Below are positions 54,560 to 62,817 of a stretch of DNA of 64,000 bases, piece by piece. Source of the stretch: JAHFTY01 sp964584785 (GTDB lineage Bacteria > Acidobacteriota > Terriglobia > 20CM-2-55-15); assembly GCA_964584785.1 (NCBI GenBank), contig CAZPBY010000013.1, positions 59,808 through 123,807 of the forward strand, in the 5' to 3' direction. The translations under genes and the position numbers were made by a program. The notes under the pieces were generated by a model. It was not told the origin of the DNA and did not search any database. It saw nothing but the letters and a program-made list of their open reading frames with translations. Position 1 is the stretch's first letter. Each line of letters opens with the position of its first letter.

Positions 54560-55294
54560 CTAATTTAGACTGAAGTTCTCTCCCAGGTAAACCCGCTTGA
54601 CGTCGACGTCATTTCCGAGTTCCCGTGGTGTTCCGGATCGAAAAATAGACCCGTTATTGATGATATAAGCGCGGTCCGTGACCTGCAACGTTTCTCTGAC
54701 ATTGTGATCTGTGATGAGAACGCCAATTCGCCGGGATTTCAGGTGAGCGATGATTCTCTGAATTTCAAGCACCGTAATCGGATCGATCCCCGAAAACGGC
54801 TCGTCGAGAAGAATAAACTTCGGCGAGATGACCAGGGATCGCGCGATTTCCACGCGTCGACGCTCACCACCTGAAAGGGTGTCCGCAAGATTCTTGCGAA
54901 CGTGGGCGATGCCGAACTCATCCAGCAATGTTTCCAGTTTGCCGCGTCTTTCTTTAGTCGACATCGGCAGTGTCTCCAATATAGCCATAATATTGGCTTC
55001 CACGCTCAGCTTACGAAATACCGATGCCTCCTGGGGAAGATAACTGATTCCGTTCTTCGCCCGCATGTACATCGGCAGATCGGTGATATTGTCGCCGCCT
55101 AACAGCACCGAGCCTGAATCAGGCCGGGTCAGTCCAACGATGATGTAGAACGTCGTCGTTTTGCCCGCGCCATTGGGTCCCAGCAAGCCCACGACCTCAC
55201 CTTGAGCCACGCTGAGATCAACGTCGCGAACTACCATCCGGCCCTTGTAGGATTTGGAGACCTTTTTGGTTTGAAGCGAGGTCAATGGCGTCAT
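54560..55294 (-). CDS. lptB: LPS export ABC ATPase LptB
   Basis: 244 residues. Walker A GPNGAGKT (39-46), signature LSGGE (140-144), Walker B FILLDEP (160-166) and LITDHNVRETL, all typical of LptB. It powers extraction of LPS from the inner membrane with LptFG (not in this window) and the LptC/LptA protein encoded ten bases upstream. Confidence 0.96.
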   Translation of the reverse strand: MTPLTSLQTKKVSKSYKGRMVVRDVDLSVAQGEVVGLLGPNGAGKTTTFYIIVGLTRPDSGSVLLGGDNITDLPMYMRAKNGISYLPQEASVFRKLSVEANIMAILETLPMSTKERRGKLETLLDEFGIAHVRKNLADTLSGGERRRVEIARSLVISPKFILLDEPFSGIDPITVLEIQRIIAHLKSRRIGVLITDHNVRETLQVTDRAYIINNGSIFRSGTPRELGNDVDVKRVYLGENFSLN

Positions 55295-55304
55295 CTACTC
55301 GTCA

Positions 55305-57356
55305 TCATTTGATCTTGAGCGTCGTCACGGGCTTTTGGTCGTTCGAGCCCTCGATGACCGCCATTTTGTCTCCGGCCACATTCACGGTAATACGAGGACT
55401 TTTTGTAGTCGAGCCCTGTCCGTTGATAACTTCGGAGTTGGGCCCGGTCAGCACGATTCGCTGAGTGGACGCATTGTAGACGGCTTGCTCGCCGGAACCG
55501 CGGGCGACGCCACGCGTGATAACGACCTGACCTTTCGCGGTCATATCCGAAACGCTAACAGACCCATCGGGCGCTTCCCGTCCGTTCACGTTCAGATCGG
55601 CAGAAGTAATCTTGATGTCCTGCTTCTGAGCCCGGACATTGCCTGCGTAATGGGCAACGTGGGTTGGGTCGTCGTAATCCAGGCGATCCGCCCATACTCG
55701 CATGTTGTTCACCGTCGAAAAGACATGTCCCGTCGCGGTTGCCTTGAATACTTTCGCGCCAACCGGCGCTTCGAGCCGATCGGATTCGATCGAGACGTCT
55801 CCCCGATACAAATGCACTCGTCCGGTGTACGTGATCGTGTCCCCGGTCTGGTTCAGAGCGTCTGACGTCACCAGAACACGGTCGCCGGAGTCACTCGAAA
55901 CGCTTTTGACACCCTTCGCGGCGGCCAGTGATTTTGCGTTCTGGTCGAGCCGGATAGTCACGGCCTCCACGCGCGATTTCGCGTCGGAAACCCAGGCCGG
56001 CGCACCGGCCGCTCCTTCCAGCGTCACGACGTTGGCGCTATCCGATCGCGCGATGTTCGCGGCTCCCTCGCGATCCTGTTGCTTGAATGTGAAATGTCCG
56101 GCCTGGGTCAGCGATACGAGTTCGTTTGTTTTGCTGTCGAATTTCAATTCAGTCTTGTCGGCCGCGGATTCCTGGTCCGCCGTGGTCAACACGGCGGGGC
56201 TGTCCGTATTGAATGTGAGGATGTCGCCATTTTGAATAGAGAAGGATTGCCCGCGTATGCGCGAATCGCCGAACTGCAACTCGGATTCGCCTTGCGTCAT
56301 GATGCTGCCGGTCGGATCGGTCCAGATGGCGTTCGAACGCAGCCGGCGGTCGTCGCCGAAGTTCATGGTCGCTTTCGTTTTCGTCTCGACCAGTTGCACT
56401 TCGCCCTTTTGGGACATGTGGGCGATGATCTCGTCGCCGGTGAGAACCACTTTCCCATCACGAGCATCCTTGTTTAACTCGACGTTGTGGCGAGCGATGA
56501 CCTGGCTCACGAGGCGATCCGCAAATTGAACCTCCATCGAATCCGCTTTCATCCGGAATGTCTCGCCGGTTTTGGCGTTGACGTTCTCGGAAGTCACATT
56601 CCCCTCGACCCATAGCAGAAGCGGCTGCAACGTCTCCGGAGTCAGGTCGACCCGCGCGTGCATGCCCCGCACCCAGCCTGTGGAAGTCTTCATAAGAACG
56701 TTCGTCTCGGCGATGGCGCGGTTTTCTTTCTGGTTGAAAATGGCGGACTCCGATTCCAGTTCGAGACCGTCGTTGCTGTGAATCTTGACGTGGCCGGCAA
56801 CGTTGAGCAGAGTGGAATTCAAATCGTATTGAAGGGAATTCGATTCGCCGTTCAAAACGCCGGGCCGCTCCAGCGTGAAATGGGTATTGATGAGGATGCG
56901 GCGGTCGCCGTGGCTATAGATCGCCTCGTCGGTGTTCACCGTGGTGTTTTCGTCCAGCCGGAGCACGACGTCGCCTTTGCACAAAATGTTTTGTGTTTTC
57001 TGATCGTAGCTGCAGTTGTTGCCTTTGAGCGCACGTGTCGGCTCCCCCGGCTTCGTGCCGAAGATCGTGGCGTCGACGTCTTCGAGCATGTTTTTGTTGT
57101 CGCTGGTTCCCAGGTTTTCCTTGGCGTGAATCGTAAAAAGCGTCCGGTCACCTTCCATCTTCGTGAAGTTGAAATTATCGGTGCGGAGCGACAAGTCTTT
57201 CGGCAGCGGCGGCAACTTGTGCGGTACCGGTCGAGGCTGCCTCTGGCGGGCCCAATAGTTCCAGCTCGGAATCGCGATCAATACGAGAACCACCACCGGC
57301 AGAACCCATCGTAAAACCCGGATCAGGCGGTGCGTGAACAGACTCTCCAAAGGCAT
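55305..57356 (-). CDS. LptC-LptA-type LPS transport protein (fused, oversized)
   Basis: 683 residues from ATG 57356 (or 694 from GTG 57389); neither has a clear ribosome binding site. An N-terminal membrane anchor (about 8-30; VLPVVVLVLIAIPSW) precedes an LptC-like jellyroll (about 45-240) and then several OstA/LptA-like beta segments (SNSLQYDLNSTLLNVAGHV; RVWADRLDYDDPTHVAHYAGNV; QAVYNASTQRIVLTG). Separate LptC and LptA proteins are about 190 residues each, so this looks like LptC plus a multi-unit LptA in one chain, forming a continuous periplasmic slide. It directly precedes lptB. Confidence 0.87.
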   Translation of the reverse strand: MPLESLFTHRLIRVLRWVLPVVVLVLIAIPSWNYWARQRQPRPVPHKLPPLPKDLSLRTDNFNFTKMEGDRTLFTIHAKENLGTSDNKNMLEDVDATIFGTKPGEPTRALKGNNCSYDQKTQNILCKGDVVLRLDENTTVNTDEAIYSHGDRRILINTHFTLERPGVLNGESNSLQYDLNSTLLNVAGHVKIHSNDGLELESESAIFNQKENRAIAETNVLMKTSTGWVRGMHARVDLTPETLQPLLLWVEGNVTSENVNAKTGETFRMKADSMEVQFADRLVSQVIARHNVELNKDARDGKVVLTGDEIIAHMSQKGEVQLVETKTKATMNFGDDRRLRSNAIWTDPTGSIMTQGESELQFGDSRIRGQSFSIQNGDILTFNTDSPAVLTTADQESAADKTELKFDSKTNELVSLTQAGHFTFKQQDREGAANIARSDSANVVTLEGAAGAPAWVSDAKSRVEAVTIRLDQNAKSLAAAKGVKSVSSDSGDRVLVTSDALNQTGDTITYTGRVHLYRGDVSIESDRLEAPVGAKVFKATATGHVFSTVNNMRVWADRLDYDDPTHVAHYAGNVRAQKQDIKITSADLNVNGREAPDGSVSVSDMTAKGQVVITRGVARGSGEQAVYNASTQRIVLTGPNSEVINGQGSTTKSPRITVNVAGDKMAVIEGSNDQKPVTTLKIK

Positions 57357-57436
57357 CGGGGATAGCATACAATACGACGCGTTCCCCATTCAGGACTCGT
57401 TTACGCTGGAGAACGTGTTCGAAATGAAACGTGGCG

Positions 57437-57538
57437 TCACGAAGCCCGTCGCTGCGCTCCGGGTTCTGCACGCGTTGCCGTTTTGCAAAACCGGCGGCAC
57501 AACTGTCAGAACCCGGAGCGCAGCGACGGGCTTCGTGA
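57437..57538. repeat. Perfect copy of the CAGAACCCGGAGCGC palindromic repeat
   Basis: Left arm 57437-57468 and right arm 57507-57538 are exact 32-bp reverse complements with a 38-base loop. It lies between the divergent LptC/LptA and coxS-like genes and is the best-preserved member of the family. Confidence 0.95.
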
Positions 57539-57590
57539 CGATTCTTCACTTCGGCGGCGAGGAGCCACAATAAATAGGAGAAATGCGCCT

Positions 57591-58085
57591 ATGACACAGC
57601 ACGTCAGAATAACGATCAATGGGAAGCTTTATGAAGGGGACGTCGAGCCGCGCCTCCTGCTGACGCACTTCATTCGCGACGTCGCAGGACTGACGGGCAC
57701 TCACGTCGGTTGTGAAACCAGTATCTGTGGAGCGTGTACCATCCTGGCGAACGGTCTCGCCGTGAAGTCGTGCACGATGTTTGCTGTTCAGGCCGACGGA
57801 TCGGACGTCGTCACCATTGAGGGAATGGCGCGCGACGGGAAACTGCACCCGCTGCAACAGGCTTTCTGGGAAGAGCACGGTCTGCAGTGCGGCTACTGCA
57901 CGCCCGGTATGATTATGTGCGCTCACCAGCTCCTGGCTCGCAACGCCTCGCCCGATGAATCGCAAATCCGGGAGGCGCTCGACGGGAACCTGTGCCGATG
58001 TACCGGTTATCAAAACATCGTCAAGGCCGTTCAATCGGCGTCAGACAAAATGCGGCGGTCCACTCAATTCGCCGCGGGTGATTAA
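57591..58085 (+). CDS. Molybdenum hydroxylase small (2Fe-2S) subunit, CoxS type
   Basis: 164 residues from ATG 57591 (TAGGAG upstream). Plant-type [2Fe-2S] cysteines C41, C46, C49 and C61 (GCETSICGACT), then the second cluster C100, C103, C135, C137 (CGYCTPGM; CRCTGY). It relays electrons from the Mo site to FAD. First gene of coxS-coxL-coxM-coxG, with the coxL start 12 bases after its stop. Confidence 0.95.
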   Translation: MTQHVRITINGKLYEGDVEPRLLLTHFIRDVAGLTGTHVGCETSICGACTILANGLAVKSCTMFAVQADGSDVVTIEGMARDGKLHPLQQAFWEEHGLQCGYCTPGMIMCAHQLLARNASPDESQIREALDGNLCRCTGYQNIVKAVQSASDKMRRSTQFAAGD

Positions 58086-58097
58086 CAGGGGGTGATC

Positions 58098-60410
58098 ATG
58101 AAATACGTCGGACAAGCCATCAAAAGAAAAGAGGACCCGCGTCTCGTCTCCGGAACTTCGTCGTACATCGACGACATTTCACTCCCAGGAATGCTGACTC
58201 TGGCATTCACACGAAGCCTGCATGCCCATGCACGCATCAAACGCATCGACGTTACGAAGGCTCGCAACCTTCCGGGCGTCCATTCTGTATTCACCGCTGC
58301 CGATATTCCGGACATGCGAGTCCCGGTCGCCGGCGAAATCCCCGGCATGAAAAAAGTGGCACTGCCGCTGCTGGCTTCAGGAAAGGTGATCTTCGTGGGC
58401 CAGCCGATCGCCGCAGTCCTCGCGAGTAATAAATATGTCGCACGAGACGCCGCCGACCTGATCGAGATTGACTACGAACCGCTGCCCGCGGTGACCAATC
58501 CCGAAAAGGCGCTGGCAACCGGCAGCACGGTCATACACGAGCAATTCCAGGACAACCTCGCCTACAAAGCGGGTTTCGAAAACGGCAACTCGGAACAGGC
58601 ATTCAAAGACGCGGACGTCGTGGTCAAAGAGCGATTCATCAATCAGCGGCTGGCGCCCGTTGCGATGGAGCCTCGGGGCGTGGTCGCGACAACGCAGCTT
58701 CCTGAAAACGAACTGGTGGTCTGGTCGTCAACTCAGATTCCTCACCTGCTCAAAACCCAACTCGCTGTGCTTGTCGGAGTGCCTGAAAACCGCGCTCGCG
58801 TGATTACGCCCGAAGTTGGCGGCGGCTTCGGCAGCAAATTGAATGTGTACGCCGAAGAGGGGCTTGTTGCTCATCTCGCGCTGAAAACCGGGAAGCCCGT
58901 GAAGTGGATCGAGACGCGGCGCGAAAACATCGCATGCACGATTCACGGACGCGACCAGATCAACGACGTGGAACTGGCGCTGAAGAAAGACGGCACGATC
59001 CTCGGCATGCGTTTGAAAGTCGTCGCGGACATCGGCGCGTATTATCAGCTTTTGACCGCGATCATCCCGCAATTGACCGGTCTGCTTGCACCCGGTGCGT
59101 ACCGGATCCCCGCCTTCAAGTTCGAACTGGTCAGCGCCTTCACGAACAAGATGGCGACAGACGCCTATCGCGGAGCCGGACGGCCCGAAGCCACATATCT
59201 GATCGAACGCATCATGGATGTGGCCGCGCAGAAACTGAAGATCGATCCGGCGGAAATCCGTCGAAAGAATTTTCCGAAACCATCGGAGTTTCCGTTTCAA
59301 ACATCGGGCGGCGTCGTTTATGACAGCGCCAACTACGAGGCAGCACTCGACAAGGCCTTACAAATCGCCGACTACGCGGGCCTGCGCAAAAAACAGGCGG
59401 AGATGCGGAAGCAAGGCAAACTGATGGGCATCGGACTCTCCTCGTACGTCGAGATCTGCGCGATGGGACCGTCTGTTGCGATGCCGGCCGGCGGCTGGGA
59501 AAGCAGTACGGTTCGTATCGAACCCACCGCCAAGGTCACGATTCTGACAGGCGCGTCTCCGCACGGCCAGGGACAGGAAACATCCTTCGCCCAAATCGTC
59601 GCCGACGAGTTCGGCATCACCATGGAGGACGTTTTTGTCCAGCATGGCGACACGGCGCGCATACCGTACGGCATCGGCACCTTTGGAAGCCGGGCCACTG
59701 CAGTCGGCGGAACCGCGATGTACATGGCCGTTCAGGATCTGAAGGCGAAGCTGGGAAGAATCGCCGCGCACATCCTTCAGTCTTCACCCGAAAAGATCGC
59801 TTTTGAAGGAGGGCGCGTCGTCGCCAAAGACGTCGACAAATCGATGACGTTCGGCCAGTGCGTGACTCAAGCCTACATTGCCCGGCAGCTTCCACCGGGA
59901 GTCGAACCGGGACTCGAAGCCACGCGCTTCTTCGAACCCTCGAATTTCACATTCCCGTTCGGAACGCACGTGTGTGTCGTTGAAGTCGACGCGGAGACCG
60001 GCGCGCCCAAAATAACGAAGTACGTCGCCGTCGATGATTGCGGCAATGTGATCAACCCGCTGCTGGTCGAAGGGCAAGTGCATGGCGGAATCGTACAGGG
60101 GGTCGCTCAGGCTCTTTACGAAGAAGTTGTTTATGACGAAAACGGACAGCTTCTGACCGGCACTTTGATGGACTACGCGCTGCCTCGTGCGCACGACCTG
60201 CCGGCGCTGGAGCTGGAACGGACGGTCACGCCGTCACCCGTGAATCCAATGGGAGTGAAAGGCGTCGGCGAAGCCGGCACGATCGGTTCGACGCCGGCCG
60301 TCGTGAATGCCATCGTCGATGCGCTTGCGCCATTCGGCGTAACGCACATCGATATGCCGGTTCGACCGGAAAAGGTCTGGAACGTTATAAAGAGGAGGAA
60401 AGCGTCATGA
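58098..60410 (+). CDS. Molybdenum hydroxylase large subunit, form II CoxL type
   Basis: 770 residues from ATG 58098 (GGGGG upstream; GTG 58092 possible). Mo-cofactor-binding features EVGGGFGSKL, the active-site loop AYRGAGR (356-362) and the catalytic Glu region GVGEAGTIGSTPAVV near the end. The loop is of the form II (xanthine-dehydrogenase-like) class and lacks the VAYRCSFR motif of true aerobic CO dehydrogenases, so the substrate is probably an N-heterocycle or aldehyde rather than CO. Overlaps coxM by four bases. Confidence 0.94.
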   Translation: MKYVGQAIKRKEDPRLVSGTSSYIDDISLPGMLTLAFTRSLHAHARIKRIDVTKARNLPGVHSVFTAADIPDMRVPVAGEIPGMKKVALPLLASGKVIFVGQPIAAVLASNKYVARDAADLIEIDYEPLPAVTNPEKALATGSTVIHEQFQDNLAYKAGFENGNSEQAFKDADVVVKERFINQRLAPVAMEPRGVVATTQLPENELVVWSSTQIPHLLKTQLAVLVGVPENRARVITPEVGGGFGSKLNVYAEEGLVAHLALKTGKPVKWIETRRENIACTIHGRDQINDVELALKKDGTILGMRLKVVADIGAYYQLLTAIIPQLTGLLAPGAYRIPAFKFELVSAFTNKMATDAYRGAGRPEATYLIERIMDVAAQKLKIDPAEIRRKNFPKPSEFPFQTSGGVVYDSANYEAALDKALQIADYAGLRKKQAEMRKQGKLMGIGLSSYVEICAMGPSVAMPAGGWESSTVRIEPTAKVTILTGASPHGQGQETSFAQIVADEFGITMEDVFVQHGDTARIPYGIGTFGSRATAVGGTAMYMAVQDLKAKLGRIAAHILQSSPEKIAFEGGRVVAKDVDKSMTFGQCVTQAYIARQLPPGVEPGLEATRFFEPSNFTFPFGTHVCVVEVDAETGAPKITKYVAVDDCGNVINPLLVEGQVHGGIVQGVAQALYEEVVYDENGQLLTGTLMDYALPRAHDLPALELERTVTPSPVNPMGVKGVGEAGTIGSTPAVVNAIVDALAPFGVTHIDMPVRPEKVWNVIKRRKAS

Positions 60411-61273
60411 TTGCTCAGAACTTCGAATACAAGGTCGCAACGTCGCTCAGTGAAGCGGTCAACCTCCTCCAGAAACATGGCGATCGCGCCAAACTTCTCG
60501 CCGGTGGTCACAGCTTGATACCGATGATGAAGCTTCGGCTTGCCGCACCGGAAATGCTGATCGACATCGGCCGTTTACCGGAACTGTCGTACATCATCGA
60601 GGAGAGCGGAACGCTGCGTATCGGCGCCCTTACCACACATCAAGTCATCGCGATGTCGGATGTGGTTCGGCGCCAGTGCGAAGCATTGCACGAAGCGGCA
60701 TCGGATATCGGTGATGTGCAGGTGCGGAACAAAGGTACGATCGGCGGAAGCGTTGCTCACGCGGATCCGGCGGCAGACTACCCGGCAACGCTGCTGGCGT
60801 TCGATGCCTCGATCGTCGCGATCGGACCGAAAGGTGAACGAACCATAGCGGCGTCGCAATTCTTCGTCGATATGTTGACCACTGCATTACAGCCTGGAGA
60901 GGTCGTCCGCGAAATTCGAATCCCATCGGCGAAGGCGCCGAGCGGCTCCGCTTATTTGAAGATGGCGCAACAGGCGTCCGGCTTCGCAATTTGCGGAGCG
61001 GCTGCTCGGGTGACGTTGGATGCCGCCGGAGTGATCGCGTCGGTTGGTGTCGGGATAACCGGCGTCGGAAGTCACGCGTTCCGGGCGACCGAAACCGAGA
61101 AGGCTCTGACCGGCAAGAAGCCAACCGCCGATGTTCTGCGGTCGGCGTGTGAAAAGGCATCGGCAGGGATTACGGCACTCGACGATATTCACGCCTCGGC
61201 GGAGTATCGCCTCGACCTGGCGCGCATCTACGCTCGCCGTGCACTGGAACGTGCGCTCGATCGCATCGGTTAA
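60407..61273 (+). CDS. Molybdenum hydroxylase medium (FAD) subunit, CoxM type
   Basis: 288 residues. FAD-binding motifs AGGHSLIP (32-39) and TIGGSVAH (111-118), with the CO-dehydrogenase flavoprotein C-terminal domain (about 180-288). It passes electrons from the iron-sulfur subunit to the respiratory chain. GAGGA ribosome binding site inside the coxL end; ATGA overlap. Confidence 0.95.
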   Translation: MIAQNFEYKVATSLSEAVNLLQKHGDRAKLLAGGHSLIPMMKLRLAAPEMLIDIGRLPELSYIIEESGTLRIGALTTHQVIAMSDVVRRQCEALHEAASDIGDVQVRNKGTIGGSVAHADPAADYPATLLAFDASIVAIGPKGERTIAASQFFVDMLTTALQPGEVVREIRIPSAKAPSGSAYLKMAQQASGFAICGAAARVTLDAAGVIASVGVGITGVGSHAFRATETEKALTGKKPTADVLRSACEKASAGITALDDIHASAEYRLDLARIYARRALERALDRIG

Positions 61274-61280
61274 ACGTTTG

Positions 61281-61361
61281 TCACGAAGCCCGACGCGCGT
61301 TCCGGGTTCTGCGCATGGAGCGAAAACGGTCAGAACCTCGAGCGCAGGGACGGGCTTTGTG
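61281..61361. repeat. Palindromic repeat inside the coxM-coxG gap
   Basis: Diverged copy of the family (left arm 61281-61311, right arm 61331-61361) with a 19-base loop, placed seven bases after the coxM stop and 12 before the coxG start. It may lower expression of the distal gene. Confidence 0.8.
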
Positions 61362-61373
61362 CCGCCGGCTTTC

Positions 61374-61820
61374 ATGAAGATTGAAGGTCAATTCACCTTT
61401 GACAACATCGCTTCCAATGCGGTCTGGAGCTTTCTCACAGATCCGGACCGCATCGCTTCCTGTCTTTCCGGTTGCGAGGAACTCGTGCCCACCGGCGATA
61501 ACACCTACGAGATGACGATGAGCATCGGCATCGGCGCAATTCGCGGCAAATTCAAGGGCAGTATTCGTCTCCACGATACCCATCCGACAAACGAATTCGC
61601 GATGACGGTCTCCGGCAGCGGCGCGCCCGGTTTTGTGAATGGTGAAGGAACCGTCCGGCTTGAAGCTCAAGACGCCGGCACGCATCTGACGTACTCGGGA
61701 GACGTGTCGGCCGGCGGCGCCATTGCCAGCGTGGGTCAGCGCATGATCGGCGGCGCCGCGCGGATGGTGATCGATCAGTTCTTCAAATGTGCGGCCGAGA
61801 AAATTTCAGGCCGAAGCTGA
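61374..61820 (+). CDS. CoxG-like SRPBCC protein
   Basis: 148 residues from ATG 61374; upstream in-frame starts lie in coxM. CoxG/SRPBCC fold: MKIEGQFTFDNIASNAVWSF, LTDPDRIASCLSGCEELV, and the conserved GSGAPGFVNGEG. CoxG recruits the hydroxylase to the membrane in CO oxidisers and is regularly linked with form II clusters. Separated from coxM by a palindromic repeat. No CoxDEF or XdhC maturation genes follow here. Confidence 0.9.
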   Translation: MKIEGQFTFDNIASNAVWSFLTDPDRIASCLSGCEELVPTGDNTYEMTMSIGIGAIRGKFKGSIRLHDTHPTNEFAMTVSGSGAPGFVNGEGTVRLEAQDAGTHLTYSGDVSAGGAIASVGQRMIGGAARMVIDQFFKCAAEKISGRS

Positions 61821-62069
61821 GTAGAACCCCAGCTTGATCGCTTGCCGTTCGATGCTGTCGATCTCAATTTTCAAGATCTCCAATTCCGCTCGAACTTCCA
61901 TGCGTTGGATGCGGAGACGGCTTTGTTCAGCCGGTGTTGAACCGGGCCATTGGCGCTCCAATCGGCCAATGCTCAGATCCAACGAAAACGATCGAAGGTC
62001 AAGATCCAGCAATTGATTGTGGAGGTGCTGTCTCTGTAGTGCGCGGATTTTTTCTTCGAAACTGCGCAT
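61806..62069 (-). CDS. Small coiled-coil protein of unknown function
   Basis: 87 residues with GAGGTG ribosome binding site. Entirely helical by composition (MRSFEEKIRALQRQHLHNQL; LEILKIEIDSIERQAIKLGF), with no membrane or known domain. It starts four bases after the frameshifted coiled-coil gene, so the two form a unit, and ends overlapping the convergent coxG stop by 15 bases. Confidence 0.7.
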   Translation of the reverse strand: MRSFEEKIRALQRQHLHNQLLDLDLRSFSLDLSIGRLERQWPGSTPAEQSRLRIQRMEVRAELEILKIEIDSIERQAIKLGFYSASA

Positions 62070-62073
62070 GTCT

Positions 62074-62486
62074 TCACCTCGTCTCCAGGACGAGCACTCT
62101 TTGCTCCAGGTCTGTCATTTTGACTTTTAGCCCTGCGACGTCGGCACGGAGTTCTTCATGACCCGCAACGAGCTGAGACACGGTTGCTTCGAGCCTCCTC
62201 AGAGCAACCGTAATCATATGGTACTCCTGAGTCAGCAGTTCAATCTTGCCGGTTTGGTCGTCCAGCAACTCGTAGATCCGGTCGATTCGTTTATCAAGGC
62301 GGGCAATCTCGCTTTGATGGATTTGTCCAGGTTCAGGACGTGCGTCGCCACATTCCTGAATTGCTGGTCGTGATTGTTAAGTTTCTGGTGGATGGTTTCG
62401 AATTGATTGTCTATCCTCGCAAACTGATTATCATGTTCAATCAGCTTGTCGTAAATCTGCCTGAGGGTGACTTCTTCCGAGGACAT
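62074..62486 (-). pseudogene. Frameshifted coiled-coil protein
   Basis: Starts at ATG 62486 (AAGGA upstream; MSSEEVTLRQIYDKLIEHDN). Frame 1 (to 62232) loses its heptad pattern after NLDKSI, while the -1 frame continues as HQSEIARLDKRIDRIYELLDDQ and on through ALRRLEATVSQLVAG to the stop at 62074. Joined, they give about 137 residues of uninterrupted coiled coil. The shift lies near 62310. Either a mutation, a sequencing error or a programmed shift; no canonical slippery heptamer was seen. Confidence 0.7.
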
Positions 62487-62585
62487 GAGTGTCCTTTCCC
62501 GGGCCGGCGACCGATCATAGCACGAACAAAAATCTTTAGACCGTTCGCCAAATGCGGTGAGAAAATTCGCTTCGAAGGAGAAACT

Positions 62586-62813
62586 ATGAAACGAGCAATC
62601 GCTCCTTTGCTGGCAGGTTTGCTTATCGCTTCCCCTGCTTTTGCACAAAAGAAAACGTGCGAAGACGTGAAGGCCGAAATCGCCGCCAAACTCGACGCGA
62701 AGGGTGTCAAGAACTACACGTTGAATATCGTAGCGGCCGAAAACGTGAAGGACGCAAAAGTGGTCGGCACGTGCGAGGCCGGTGCAAAACGAATTACCTA
62801 CGAACGAAAATAA
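62586..62813 (+). CDS. Secreted DUF1161-like protein
   Basis: 75 residues from ATG 62586 with GAAGGAG upstream; the frame upstream to 62340 has no such site. Signal peptide 1-20 (SPAFAQ). CEDVKAEIAAKLDAKGVKNY and VVGTCEAGAKRITYER match DUF1161, a small periplasmic family with two cysteines of unknown function. Stop four bases from the aldehyde dehydrogenase stop (convergent). Confidence 0.85.
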   Translation: MKRAIAPLLAGLLIASPAFAQKKTCEDVKAEIAAKLDAKGVKNYTLNIVAAENVKDAKVVGTCEAGAKRITYERK

Positions 62814-62817
62814 TCAC

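Noticed and set aside
57175..57570. Possible small protein encoded across the perfect palindrome at 57.4 kb
   Set aside because: The frame consists of LptC antisense plus the repeat (HEARRCAPGS, QNPERSDGLRD) with no start signal; the repeat is frame-open in itself, which explains the ORF.
58098..60410. Annotation as aerobic carbon monoxide dehydrogenase
   Set aside because: The active-site loop is AYRGAGR, not the VAYRCSFR motif of true CO dehydrogenases.
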